Origin: Patescibacteria group bacterium | GTDB taxonomy: Bacteria; Patescibacteriota; Microgenomatia; PFEM01; JAHIFH01 | Direction of reading: 5' to 3' | NCBI GenBank assembly: GCA_018900995.1 | Contig: JAHIFH010000047.1 | Location: 1 to 13,300 of the forward strand | Length of the DNA: 13,300 nt | In this document: positions 6,830 to 13,242 of the stretch, piece after piece | How the letters are laid out: every line of letters begins with the position of its first letter | Position numbering within the stretch: the first letter of the stretch is position 1 | Made by a program: the position numbers and the translations under genes | The notes under the pieces: generated by a model | The model's input: the letters and a program-made list of their open reading frames with translations, nothing else | Told to the model about the DNA's origin: nothing | The model's database searches: none

Positions 6830-7204
6830 TCAAGATAAAGTTAAGGGCTTACCGTTGCGAGTGAAGAATGTTTTTGTGGCTTGTCGTCCTCTTTCTCGGA
6901 GTTTATCAATATGGGTTAATTTCTCCTTTGCCTCCTCAGCCACCTCTTTTTTCACACCCTTGGCTTTCTTTTCTAGCTCAGCCTGAAGTTTTTTTGCCTG
7001 AGTTCGAAACTCTTCTCCTTTTTCCTCAAATTCTCCAACCAGCTCAGCTAAATCATCCAATGCTTCTTCACTTTTTTCTTTAATTCTTTTTTTTACTTTT
7101 TCCCCTTCTTTAGTTTGAGTGAGAAAATAGAATGCCCCGGCACCAATTAAAGCACCCATAATTAATCCTTGGAGGAAACCACCATTGTGGTCTCGGTCAC
7201 TCAT
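6830..7204 (-). CDS. YtxH-like membrane-anchored coiled-coil protein
   Basis: 124 aa from the ATG at 7204; a GTG at 7213 is possible but overlaps the upstream gene more. A short N-terminal Gly/Ala-rich membrane segment (about residues 9-27, FLQGLIMGALIGAGAFYFL) is followed by TKEGEKVKKRIKEK, the typical YtxH-domain boundary. A long, highly charged helix follows to about residue 100 and a short non-helical tail ends in RNGKPLTLS. YtxH proteins are small anchors of poorly known, often stress-related, function. The start overlaps the preceding gene's stop by 8 bases (ATGAGTGA), so the two are coupled and probably act together at the membrane. Confidence 0.8.
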   Translation of the reverse strand: MSDRDHNGGFLQGLIMGALIGAGAFYFLTQTKEGEKVKKRIKEKSEEALDDLAELVGEFEEKGEEFRTQAKKLQAELEKKAKGVKKEVAEEAKEKLTHIDKLRERGRQATKTFFTRNGKPLTLS

Positions 7205-7493
7205 TTTCTTCACCCGCTTTTTTCTCGGTTTTCTTTGATTTCTCTTTCCGTTGGCTTAACCAGCCTAAAAGCCCAGCAATGCCAGAGACCCCGGTGATGG
7301 AGCTAGAAAGAGAAGCAATCGGCCGCGCCACTGATTCAGAAATTGTTCCCGCATCATCAAGCATTTTATTAAACTTCTTAATCGACTCTCTTATTTCCCG
7401 CAAAATAAAGAAGACCTGAACCCCAATAATAGCAAGAAGGACAGTTAAAACAGTAACAACGGCAATGAGTAAAAGCTGTGTGTTATCAATCAT
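7197..7493 (-). CDS. Small DUF948-like membrane protein
   Basis: 98 aa starting at the ATG at 7493. One N-terminal membrane segment (about residues 7-31, LLLIAVVTVLTVLLAIIGVQVFF) leads into an amphipathic helix LREIRESIKKFNKMLDDAG, which is the layout of DUF948 proteins. A second mildly hydrophobic Ser/Gly-rich stretch (about 55-80) follows, and a basic-acidic tail (KEKSKKTEKKAGEENE). Function is unknown. DUF948 and YtxH genes are often neighbours in bacteria, as here (8-base overlap), which supports both calls. A promoter-like region with a heptamer repeat precedes it. A weak AGGA lies about 12 bases before the ATG, too far for a strong ribosome binding site. Confidence 0.72.
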   Translation of the reverse strand: MIDNTQLLLIAVVTVLTVLLAIIGVQVFFILREIRESIKKFNKMLDDAGTISESVARPIASLSSSITGVSGIAGLLGWLSQRKEKSKKTEKKAGEENE

Positions 7494-7507
7494 GAGCAGT
7501 TATTTTC

Positions 7508-7540
7508 CTAATCTCTAATATCTAATATCTAGTATCTAAA
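7508..7540 (-). repeat. A/T-rich heptamer tandem repeat upstream of the DUF948-like gene
   Basis: On the plus strand: CTAATCT, CTAATAT, CTAATAT, CTAGTAT and a partial CTAAA, that is, four 7-base units and a fragment. It fills the space between the promoter elements at 7541-7551 and the start of the DUF948-like gene. Confidence 0.8.
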
Positions 7541-7551
7541 TGTCAATTATA
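7517..7551 (-). promoter_or_regulatory. Candidate promoter(s) of the DUF948-ytxH pair
   Basis: On the minus strand a perfect TTGACA (7546-7541) is followed after 18 bases by GATATT (7522-7517), 4 of 6 to the -10 consensus and lying within the heptamer repeat. A perfect TATAAT (7551-7546) overlaps the TTGACA and could be an alternative -10, with no clear -35. Either would start the DUF948-like and YtxH-like genes. Which one is used cannot be told from sequence. Confidence 0.45.
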
Positions 7552-7561
7552 ACTTTCTATA

Positions 7562-7873
7562 TCAATCCCCTTTACCAAAATAGATCGTTCTCGTTTGTCT
7601 GGTTTTTCTCCCTAGTCGGTTAATCGCTTCAACAACAATCTTATTCTCACCGGAAACTAATCTTAATCGATAGCTGAATTCTCCTTGGTCATTGAGCTGG
7701 GCTAGACTGTCATTAATCGTCACCGAATTATCAGGATTGGTTTTGCCTTTAATCATTATTTGCTCCTCATTAACCTGCTGGTTATCAACAGGTGAATAAA
7801 TCTCCAAGCTCGGCTTTCCCAATAAACCATGGTATTGATAAGCCAAATAAGTTAAAAAAACAATAATAAACAA
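7562..7873 (-). CDS. C-terminal half of an interrupted RodZ-like protein: membrane helix plus Ig-like domain
   Basis: This frame continues exactly in register from the helix-turn-helix gene upstream; only the TAG at 7897-7895 separates them. The membrane segment begins immediately after that stop (TLIVVVALFIIVFLTYLAY). An extracytoplasmic beta-sandwich of about 75 residues follows: SLEIYSPVDNQQV, IKGKTNPDNSVTIN, GEFSYRLRLVSGENKIVVEA. This pattern is typical of glucodextranase B/Ig-like domains found at the end of RodZ-like proteins in this group. The TTG at 7873 marks the longest conventional start, but it lies inside the membrane helix and lacks a ribosome binding site, so independent translation looks doubtful. 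Readthrough of TAG, a true nonsense mutation, or a base error in the assembly would each explain it. The open frame is otherwise clean. Confidence 0.6.
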   Translation of the reverse strand: MFIIVFLTYLAYQYHGLLGKPSLEIYSPVDNQQVNEEQIMIKGKTNPDNSVTINDSLAQLNDQGEFSYRLRLVSGENKIVVEAINRLGRKTRQTRTIYFGKGD

Positions 7874-7894
7874 AGCAACAACGACAATTAAAGT

Positions 7895-8200
7895 CTATTT
7901 AGGAGTCCATTTAAATTGTTTATTTAGGTCAACCCTTGGGGGGAAAACACTTTTTTGTTCCTGAGTTCGGCGGTAATCCCTTTTAAAAACCGCTAGCACT
8001 CTCTCGGGTTCTAAACCCAAAAATTGGGTGTAATTTCTAATAAAACCCTTGATCGTCGCTATTGAGGGCAAAGACTGATAATCATCTTTTTCTAAAGCCA
8101 CTAAGTAAGGCTTTCTGATTTTCGTTTCTCGGGCGACATCATTAAGACTAATCTCTTTCTTCACCCGATCCTCTTTGAGAATTTGACCAGCAGTTTTCAT
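7895..8200 (-). CDS. RodZ-like helix-turn-helix protein, ending at an in-frame TAG
   Basis: 101 aa. Residues about 4-71 form a RodZ-type HTH (HTH_25): GQILKEDRVKKEISLNDVA, then TKIRKPYLVALEKDDYQSLP, then FIRNYTQFLGLEPERVL. In the RodZ family this cytoplasmic HTH binds the actin-like MreB, and it is followed by a basic juxtamembrane segment and a membrane helix. Here the basic segment (VDLNKQFKWTPK) is present, but a TAG follows at 7897-7895 before the membrane helix. TAG also ends the RNase J gene in this window, so it is not generally reassigned. As it stands the product would be a soluble HTH protein. It lies 10 bases after ftsK, which fits a cell-division and shape operon. The start ATG has no Shine-Dalgarno. 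Confidence 0.8.
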   Translation of the reverse strand: MKTAGQILKEDRVKKEISLNDVARETKIRKPYLVALEKDDYQSLPSIATIKGFIRNYTQFLGLEPERVLAVFKRDYRRTQEQKSVFPPRVDLNKQFKWTPK

Positions 8201-8210
8201 CGTTTTTTAT

Positions 8211-10271
8211 TTAGGAGACAGCTTGAGAGGCAAGATATTCTTCAGGATTTTTAATTAAGACATCTCGAGGTTTAGAACCCTCAGCCGGACCAACAATTCC
8301 TGCCCTTTCCAATTGGTCAATAATCCTTGCCGCTCGGGCATAGCCCACTTTCAGTCGCCGTTGGAGTAACGAAGCCGAAGCTCGTTCATAACGACAAACT
8401 GTCCGCATCGCATCCTCAAAAAGCTCATCTCTCTCTTCTTCCTCACCAGGTCTAATACCCACTCTAGCCGGGGTCTTAGTCACTTCTTCGGTATACTGCG
8501 GCGCAACTCCTGTTTTTCTCAGGAAATTAATTAACTTTTGGATTTCTGGCTCAGAAACCAATGTTCCCTGAATTCGGGTGGGCTTGGATTGATCAGGGGG
8601 AATGTAAAGCATGTCTCCTCGTCCTAACAGCTTTTCTGCTCCCGGCATATCAATAATTACCCGCGAGTCAACTTGAGAAGAAACATTAAAAGCAATTCGG
8701 CAAGGAATATTAGCTTTAATCAACCCGGTAATAACATCCACCGAGGGTCGTTGAGTGGAAATAATCAAATGAATTCCTGTCGCTCTTGCCATTTGAGCAA
8801 TTCGACAAATAGCATCTTCCACTTCAGCCGGGGCATATAAAATAATATCCGCCAACTCATCAACAATAATCAGAATATAAGGCAACGCCGCAAAACCCGA
8901 GAGTTCATTATAAGCTTCAATATTCCGCACCCCCACCTCAGCAAAGAGTTTATAACGACGATCCATTTCTGAAATCGCCCATTTCAGGGCAGAAAGGACT
9001 TTTTCCGGATCAATAATCACAGGGGTTAATAAGTGGGGAATGCCGTTGTATTGAGTCAACTCCACCCGCTTCGGGTCAACGAGAATAAACTTGACTTCGG
9101 CGGGCGATGCTCTAAAAAGAATGGTAGAAATAAAGGAATTAATACAAACCGTCTTTCCTGAGCCAGTTGTTCCAGCAATCAAAACATGAGGCATCCGACC
9201 GATCTCGTCAACCACTGGATCGCCAGAAACATTCAAGCCAAGAGCTACTGATAATTTAGACTTGGCTTTTTCCATCTGCTCGGAAGTCAACATTTTCTTA
9301 AGGGTAACAAATTCTGGACTGCGATTGGGTACTTCAATTCCCACTAAAGAGCGACCAGGAATGGGCGCTTCAATTCTGATTTGCCCGGTTGGTGCTGCGA
9401 GAGCGAGAGCTAAATCATTAGCCAGAGTGGTAATTTTAGAAAGTTTCGTTCCCAAAGCAATCTCCAAGGCATACTGGGTGACTGCTGGTCCTAAATTAAC
9501 CTCTGCCACTCGGGCGGCAATCCCGAATGATTCAAGAGTTTTTTCAATGATATCTGCGTTTTTCTTTATGTCGCCCCGGTCCGCTTTACCCCCAACCATA
9601 TCGGCTAACAAAGAGATGGGAGGAAATTCCCAAACTCCTTCTTCAGTGGGCAAATTACTTACCAAAGAAGGTGCTAGTTCTTCTTTTACTGCTGGCTCCT
9701 TTTTAGCTAGCTCTTCTTTCGGCTCAACCCCCTTAATTTCTGGCTCGACTGCTAATTTGCGTCGCCCTGAAACTCTTCTTATGCTTGCTCCGGCTTGGCG
9801 AACCTGAGAAATAATTTTAGCCAAAAAAAGAATAATTTCTTCTAACGAAGTGTTAAAGACAACGACAACACCAATAAAGACAAAACCTAAGAGAACAAAG
9901 AAAGCTCCAAAAGAACTAATTAAAGCCGCCAAACTATACCAGATTTGAAAACCAATTAGCCCTGCCCGCGTTAAGCTGATGAGAGCGAATGACAAAATGA
10001 TTGAACCAACGAAAACATTGGGGCGAGTAATTTTCCACTGCAAGCGAGCCAGCATTAAGCCTGCAGTAATCAAAAGGAAAGGCAAAAACAAAACTCCCCA
10101 ACTAAAATAATGAGTGAGAAGGATAAACAAGCGGTTCAAAATAATTCCTTGGCGAGAAAAAGAGAAAATAATAATTGCCGCCAACGAGAAAAGGAAAACA
10201 CTGGAAATAGTATAGAGAGTGTTTTTTTTGAGCTTTAATTTAAATGGATTTTTTCTTCTCCCTCGAGCCAT
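8211..10271 (-). CDS. ftsK: FtsK/SpoIIIE DNA translocase
   Basis: A complete 686-aa translocase that pumps chromosomal DNA through the division septum. The N-terminal 140 residues hold four predicted membrane helices (about 21-39, 55-76, 87-104, 112-139). A short linker of about 75 residues (charged, with EPK and KEEL repeats) follows, much shorter than in E. coli FtsK. The motor has Walker A GTTGSGKT at 367-374 and Walker B LIIVDE at 467-472, plus ISTQRPSVDVITG. The C-terminal gamma winged helix is intact (about 618-674, YERASASLLQRRLKVGYARA), so it should recognise KOPS-like polar DNA sequences. The start follows the RNase J stop by 20 bases, which contain a TATAAT and an AGGGA ribosome-binding-like stretch. 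It is followed at once by the RodZ-like gene. Confidence 0.97.
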   Translation of the reverse strand: MARGRRKNPFKLKLKKNTLYTISSVFLFSLAAIIIFSFSRQGIILNRLFILLTHYFSWGVLFLPFLLITAGLMLARLQWKITRPNVFVGSIILSFALISLTRAGLIGFQIWYSLAALISSFGAFFVLLGFVFIGVVVVFNTSLEEIILFLAKIISQVRQAGASIRRVSGRRKLAVEPEIKGVEPKEELAKKEPAVKEELAPSLVSNLPTEEGVWEFPPISLLADMVGGKADRGDIKKNADIIEKTLESFGIAARVAEVNLGPAVTQYALEIALGTKLSKITTLANDLALALAAPTGQIRIEAPIPGRSLVGIEVPNRSPEFVTLKKMLTSEQMEKAKSKLSVALGLNVSGDPVVDEIGRMPHVLIAGTTGSGKTVCINSFISTILFRASPAEVKFILVDPKRVELTQYNGIPHLLTPVIIDPEKVLSALKWAISEMDRRYKLFAEVGVRNIEAYNELSGFAALPYILIIVDELADIILYAPAEVEDAICRIAQMARATGIHLIISTQRPSVDVITGLIKANIPCRIAFNVSSQVDSRVIIDMPGAEKLLGRGDMLYIPPDQSKPTRIQGTLVSEPEIQKLINFLRKTGVAPQYTEEVTKTPARVGIRPGEEEERDELFEDAMRTVCRYERASASLLQRRLKVGYARAARIIDQLERAGIVGPAEGSKPRDVLIKNPEEYLASQAVS

Positions 10272-10285
10272 TTTTCCCTACTATT

Positions 10286-10291
10286 ATTATA
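10286..10291 (-). promoter_or_regulatory. Possible -10 box for ftsK
   Basis: TATAAT on the minus strand, directly after the RNase J stop codon (the TAG and the box abut). It lies 14 bases before the ftsK ATG, so a transcript would carry only about 7-8 leader bases, which include part of AGGGA. The -35 position holds GGAGGA, not a consensus match, so this may be only a weak internal promoter. Confidence 0.35.
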
Positions 10292-11692
10292 CTATTTTCG
10301 GCGGTATTTCCTCCTTTTTCTTGATTTTGATTTCACCAGATGAGTTTTTCTTGAAATTCTGGGTCCTAGCTTTACTTGTCCAGCAGCTGTTATTTCCAAG
10401 GTATCATTTCGATCCGGCAGAATAATTTGTTCTTCAAAATAACCCATTTTTTGAGCTAAAATGGCATATTGTCTCATTTGTCGAAAGGCCCCACCAATCG
10501 GCACTAAAAAATTAGGACGAGTCAGGCTAATCATTAATGATAGCTCTCCTTGAGCGGCGTGACCCGAAACATGTAAATCATCAAGAATATCTGAGTAAGA
10601 AACCGTTGCGCCTAGTCGAGACAATTCGTCTATTAATTTGTGAATTGCCAACTGGGTACCGGGAATATAATCAGGTGAGGAAAAAATTACCTTATCTCCA
10701 GGTTCAATCTGAATCTCTCTAAACTCTCCGGCGGTAATTCTTTCTAAAGCCGAACCTTTTTGAGCCTGACTACCAGCCACAAACAAGCTAATCTCCTGTT
10801 TGGGTAAGCCGTTGATCTTTTTGGTGGGTACCAAAATCCCTTTAGGAATTTTCAAATAACCCAAACGGGTGGCAATCTTAAAAATCTTCTCAATCGATCT
10901 CCCTACTAAAGCTACTTGGCGTCTATATTTAACAGAAACATTAAGAGCTTGCTGCCAACGAGAAACATTGGAAGAGATAGTAGTAATGAAAACTTTACCC
11001 TGGCAATTGCGAATTTCTCTTTCTAAAGAATCCTCAATCATCGACTCAGAAAGAGTGTAGCCATCCTTCTCGCTTCTCAAACAGTCGGACAGCAAACAAA
11101 CAACACCTTGGCTACCAATGGTCGCTAGTTTACCAACATCAGAAATTGAACCCGTGACCGGTGTCCAGTCAAACTTGAAATCACTAATATGAAGAATGGT
11201 ACCAACCGGAGTTTTGATAGCAAGACTAAAAGTGTCCGGAATTGAATGAGTCATATGGATGAAATCGAGATGAAAATTACCTAGGTCAACCTTTTGCCTT
11301 GAATCAATGAGATTAATTTTTGCCTGTTGACGATATTCATCAAGTTTCTCTCTAATCAAGGCGGCGGCTAGCCTAGGAGCATAAATTGGAATTTGGCGAT
11401 TAAGTTTCGGCAAGACAAAGGGCAAGCCACCATAATGGTCTTCATGGCCATGAGTAATCACGATTGCCTGAATCTTGTTTTGGTTTTTGACTAAATAATC
11501 AACATCAGCCACGAGCAAGTCACCCTCAGGCGATTCTTCATCAGGAAAGCCAACGCCACAATCAACAACCAAAATCTCATCCTGATACTGATAAACAAAT
11601 AGATTCTGGGTGACTTTTCCCCACCCACCTAAAGAAATTATTCTTAGGTTCTGCTTTTTATCCTTATTTTTTTGTTTTCTAAAAAATTCCAT
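10292..11692 (-). CDS. rnj: RNase J-like beta-CASP ribonuclease
   Basis: A metallo-beta-lactamase/beta-CASP protein of 466 aa, against about 555 for RNase J1. RNase J degrades and matures RNA by 5'-exo and endo cleavage. Metal-binding motifs seen: His81, His83, Asp85 and His86 in HGHEDH; His149 in MTHSIPD; Asp171 in SDFKFD; His378 in HVSGHA. The beta-CASP part carries VGRSIEKI. Two usual motifs are altered. TGSQGEP reads AGSQAQKGSAL, and the final metal-ligand His in PVHGEYR is replaced by Gly (PIGGAFRQM, about 398-406). The long C-terminal domain of RNase J1 is missing; only a basic tail (SKSRKRRKYRRK) follows, which could bind RNA. The start overlaps the UDG stop by one base (TGATG). It ends in TAG. 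Confidence 0.9.
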   Translation of the reverse strand: MEFFRKQKNKDKKQNLRIISLGGWGKVTQNLFVYQYQDEILVVDCGVGFPDEESPEGDLLVADVDYLVKNQNKIQAIVITHGHEDHYGGLPFVLPKLNRQIPIYAPRLAAALIREKLDEYRQQAKINLIDSRQKVDLGNFHLDFIHMTHSIPDTFSLAIKTPVGTILHISDFKFDWTPVTGSISDVGKLATIGSQGVVCLLSDCLRSEKDGYTLSESMIEDSLEREIRNCQGKVFITTISSNVSRWQQALNVSVKYRRQVALVGRSIEKIFKIATRLGYLKIPKGILVPTKKINGLPKQEISLFVAGSQAQKGSALERITAGEFREIQIEPGDKVIFSSPDYIPGTQLAIHKLIDELSRLGATVSYSDILDDLHVSGHAAQGELSLMISLTRPNFLVPIGGAFRQMRQYAILAQKMGYFEEQIILPDRNDTLEITAAGQVKLGPRISRKTHLVKSKSRKRRKYRRK

Positions 11693-12312
11693 CAGACTAA
11701 CTTTAATTGCTTATCTTCTCTGTTTTTTTCCATTATTTCTTCTTCTGGATTCTCCTCAAGAAAAACTTTGATTTTCTGAAAATCTTCTTTTATCTCCTCC
11801 ATTATTCTACCATTTCTTAAAGCCGCGGCGGGATGATACATAGGAACAACGATATACCTCTTGCCTAAAAAGTCAACGTATCTCGCTTGACCATGAATCC
11901 GGGAAATTTTTTCACCTGGTAAAAATTTATTCATGGAAAATCTTCCCAAAGTAACAATAATTTTCGGTTTAATTATTTGAATTTGTTCATCCAGAAAAGA
12001 ACGACAAGCCTCAATTTCTTCTGGTAAAGGATCGCGGTTCCCTGGTGGGCGATGCCGAAGCATATTGCAAATAAAAACCTCATTTCGTTCAAGGCCAATA
12101 TCTTTCAAAAGTTTATCTAATAATTTCCCGGCGACCCCAACAAATGGTAAGCCCTGTCGTGATTCATGGAATCCAGGAGCCTCACCAATAAACATAACTT
12201 CTGAATCAGGATCACCTGTTCCTGGTACAGCTTTGGGCGACTTCCATAATAGACACCTGCGACATTTTTCTATCTGGGCGGCTATTCTTTTAAGTTTTCC
12301 CTCTTTAGCCAT
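11692..12312 (-). CDS. udg: Uracil-DNA glycosylase, family 4-like (Fe-S), with replaced 5' end
   Basis: 206 aa. It removes uracil from DNA as the first step of base-excision repair. Family motifs: GEAPGFHE (43-50), GLPFVGVAGKLLD (54-66), RPPGNRDP (88-95) and YHPAAALRN (159-167). Cluster ligands are expected at Cys17, Cys20, a Cys in KCRPP and Cys103. Here the third is His87 (RHRPP), with Cys82 five residues earlier. The C-terminus has a charged tail (about 185-206). The first 19 codons are duplicated, in diverged form, at 13237-13181, beyond the homing endonuclease; the start overlaps the endonuclease end by 8 bases. I infer that residues 1-19 came with the mobile element while the rest is the original gene. 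The downstream neighbour is RNase J. Confidence 0.92.
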   Translation of the reverse strand: MAKEGKLKRIAAQIEKCRRCLLWKSPKAVPGTGDPDSEVMFIGEAPGFHESRQGLPFVGVAGKLLDKLLKDIGLERNEVFICNMLRHRPPGNRDPLPEEIEACRSFLDEQIQIIKPKIIVTLGRFSMNKFLPGEKISRIHGQARYVDFLGKRYIVVPMYHPAAALRNGRIMEEIKEDFQKIKVFLEENPEEEIMEKNREDKQLKLV

Positions 12313-13180
12313 CTTTCTTTCTTGACGCTGGAATTCGAACGCCAGTTTTCTCTAACCAACGATAGATAGATGATGAATGTACCTCCAACCTCTCCGCAAT
12401 CTGAACACCATTTAATTTCTCCTCAAACATCATTTTCGACAACATCTGTTTCATTGGTAAACCCATATCTCTTTGTATAACTCGATACTTTCTACCTCCT
12501 GAGGATATAAACTCATAAAATTCCTTCGCTCTAAGATATTTATCATACTTCCTTTTCAAACGTAGGTCATTTTTGTTTAGATCAGCGTATAAAAATTGAA
12601 GAATATCATAAGCTCTTCCACAAAAATAGTCTGCTTGATACTTAACTATCTCTTTCCCTTTTGGGGTAATACGCCTACGTTCTCTCGGATTATTTAATCT
12701 TATCTTTGTCAATTTTTGTAAATTTAAAATTAGTTTTTCCAAGAAATGTTTGCTGCCACTTGAAAAACCAATGGAGATTTCATTTCTACATTCTCTGATA
12801 TAAATCCAACCATCACCATCGAAGAAACCACGAGTAAAATGTGAGAAAAAATCCGGAGGGACCCTAGGAAACAACATTTCTTTACTCTTATTGGGATAAA
12901 CACCTAACTTTCTAAGATTCTCAATAATTATCGGATTTGAAATTCTGAGTCTGAAAGAGGCTTTTCGCTCAAGAATTGGGTAATTCGAATTCATTGCTCG
13001 ATTAATCTTTTCTAGCAACTCCTTATCTTTTTTTAAATCCCAAGCTAGTGTTGTCTTATAAACATTACCATCAGCAAAGGTAAATCCCAAAATATAAGCC
13101 ATCTCTGGCGACCATTTTTTAAAAAAATCAATATTAACCTTATAGCTAAATCTGTTCCAGTTTATGGGCATTTAAAATTA
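12256..13180 (-). mobile_element. Inferred homing-endonuclease element inserted at codons 19/20 of udg
   Basis: Bounds are inferred from alignment of the 19-codon fragment (13237-13181) with the start of the intact UDG. The element runs from just after codon 19 of the fragment to the matching point (end of codon 19, base 12256) of the intact gene, 925 bases. It contains the endonuclease ORF (867 bases) and 19 replacement codons for UDG. Three sampled 60-base lines within it have 28-35% G+C; single lines in the UDG core and in ftsK have about 50-52%, which fits foreign origin. True endpoints could shift by a few bases or codons, because gene conversion may have moved the junction. Confidence 0.6.
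12305..13171 (-). CDS. LAGLIDADG homing endonuclease with C-terminal HTH
   Basis: 288 aa with two LAGLIDADG motifs, so it should work as a monomer that cuts a long asymmetric site: AYILGFTFADG (25-35, catalytic Asp34) and FTRGFFDGDGWI (112-123, catalytic Asp120). The spacing of about 86 residues and the beta/alpha pattern between them fit two repeated subdomains. The C-terminus has a helix-turn-helix (about 252-276, GVQIAERLEVHSSSIYRWL) that probably adds DNA contacts. There are no intein splicing motifs, and too little extra sequence for a group I intron, so it is free-standing. The ORF is in the same frame as the upstream UDG fragment but is separated from it by TAA-TTT-TAA. Its end overlaps the intact UDG start by 8 bases, coupling UDG translation to it. 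Confidence 0.9.
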   Translation of the reverse strand: MPINWNRFSYKVNIDFFKKWSPEMAYILGFTFADGNVYKTTLAWDLKKDKELLEKINRAMNSNYPILERKASFRLRISNPIIIENLRKLGVYPNKSKEMLFPRVPPDFFSHFTRGFFDGDGWIYIRECRNEISIGFSSGSKHFLEKLILNLQKLTKIRLNNPRERRRITPKGKEIVKYQADYFCGRAYDILQFLYADLNKNDLRLKRKYDKYLRAKEFYEFISSGGRKYRVIQRDMGLPMKQMLSKMMFEEKLNGVQIAERLEVHSSSIYRWLEKTGVRIPASRKKDG

Positions 13181-13237
13181 GCGGGTGCATTTTGCCACCC
13201 GCCCTGCAATTTGTTTAAGTTTTTCCGCTTTAGTCAT
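13178..13237 (-). pseudogene. Orphan 5' fragment of the original udg gene (19 codons)
   Basis: ATG at 13237 opens MTKAEKLKQIAGRVAKCTR and stops at TAA 13180-13178. It aligns without gaps to residues 1-19 of the intact UDG (MAKEGKLKRIAAQIEKCRR), 10 of 19 identical by my count, including Lys16-Cys17 and Arg19. The matching 57 bases are about 68% identical by hand count. It breaks exactly before the codon for the second Cys of CxxC. The fragment starts 5 bases after the preceding gene, which is the spacing of a normal operon junction and suggests this is the ancestral start of udg. It probably yields no functional protein. Confidence 0.72.
13181..13202 (-). other. Hairpin at the end of the udg fragment, possible terminator
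   Basis: GCGGGTG and CACCCGC pair in a 7-bp G/C-rich stem with an 8-base loop. On the minus strand the stem is followed by TAATTTTAAA, a weak T tract, just before the endonuclease ATG. It lies within the coding fragment, so it may be chance; if active it would limit read-through from upstream genes into the endonuclease. Confidence 0.35.
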
Positions 13238-13242
13238 TTAAA

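Noticed and set aside
7895..7897. General TAG reassignment in this organism
   Set aside because: RNase J also ends in TAG, and extension past it would run into ftsK; the unknown gene at 13243 ends in TAG too. TGA likewise serves as an ordinary stop in several genes.
9262..9807. 181-codon plus-strand ORF
   Set aside because: It lies wholly antisense to the ftsK motor and linker region, has no promoter or recognisable motif, and the minus-strand frame is a textbook FtsK.
12256..13180. Group I intron or intein interrupting udg
   Set aside because: Only about 58 bases lie outside the endonuclease ORF, too few for a group I core; the upstream exon-like end lacks the expected terminal U. Two stop codons (TAA-TTT-TAA) separate the fragment from the endonuclease and no intein splicing motifs are present, although insertion just before a Cys would suit an intein.
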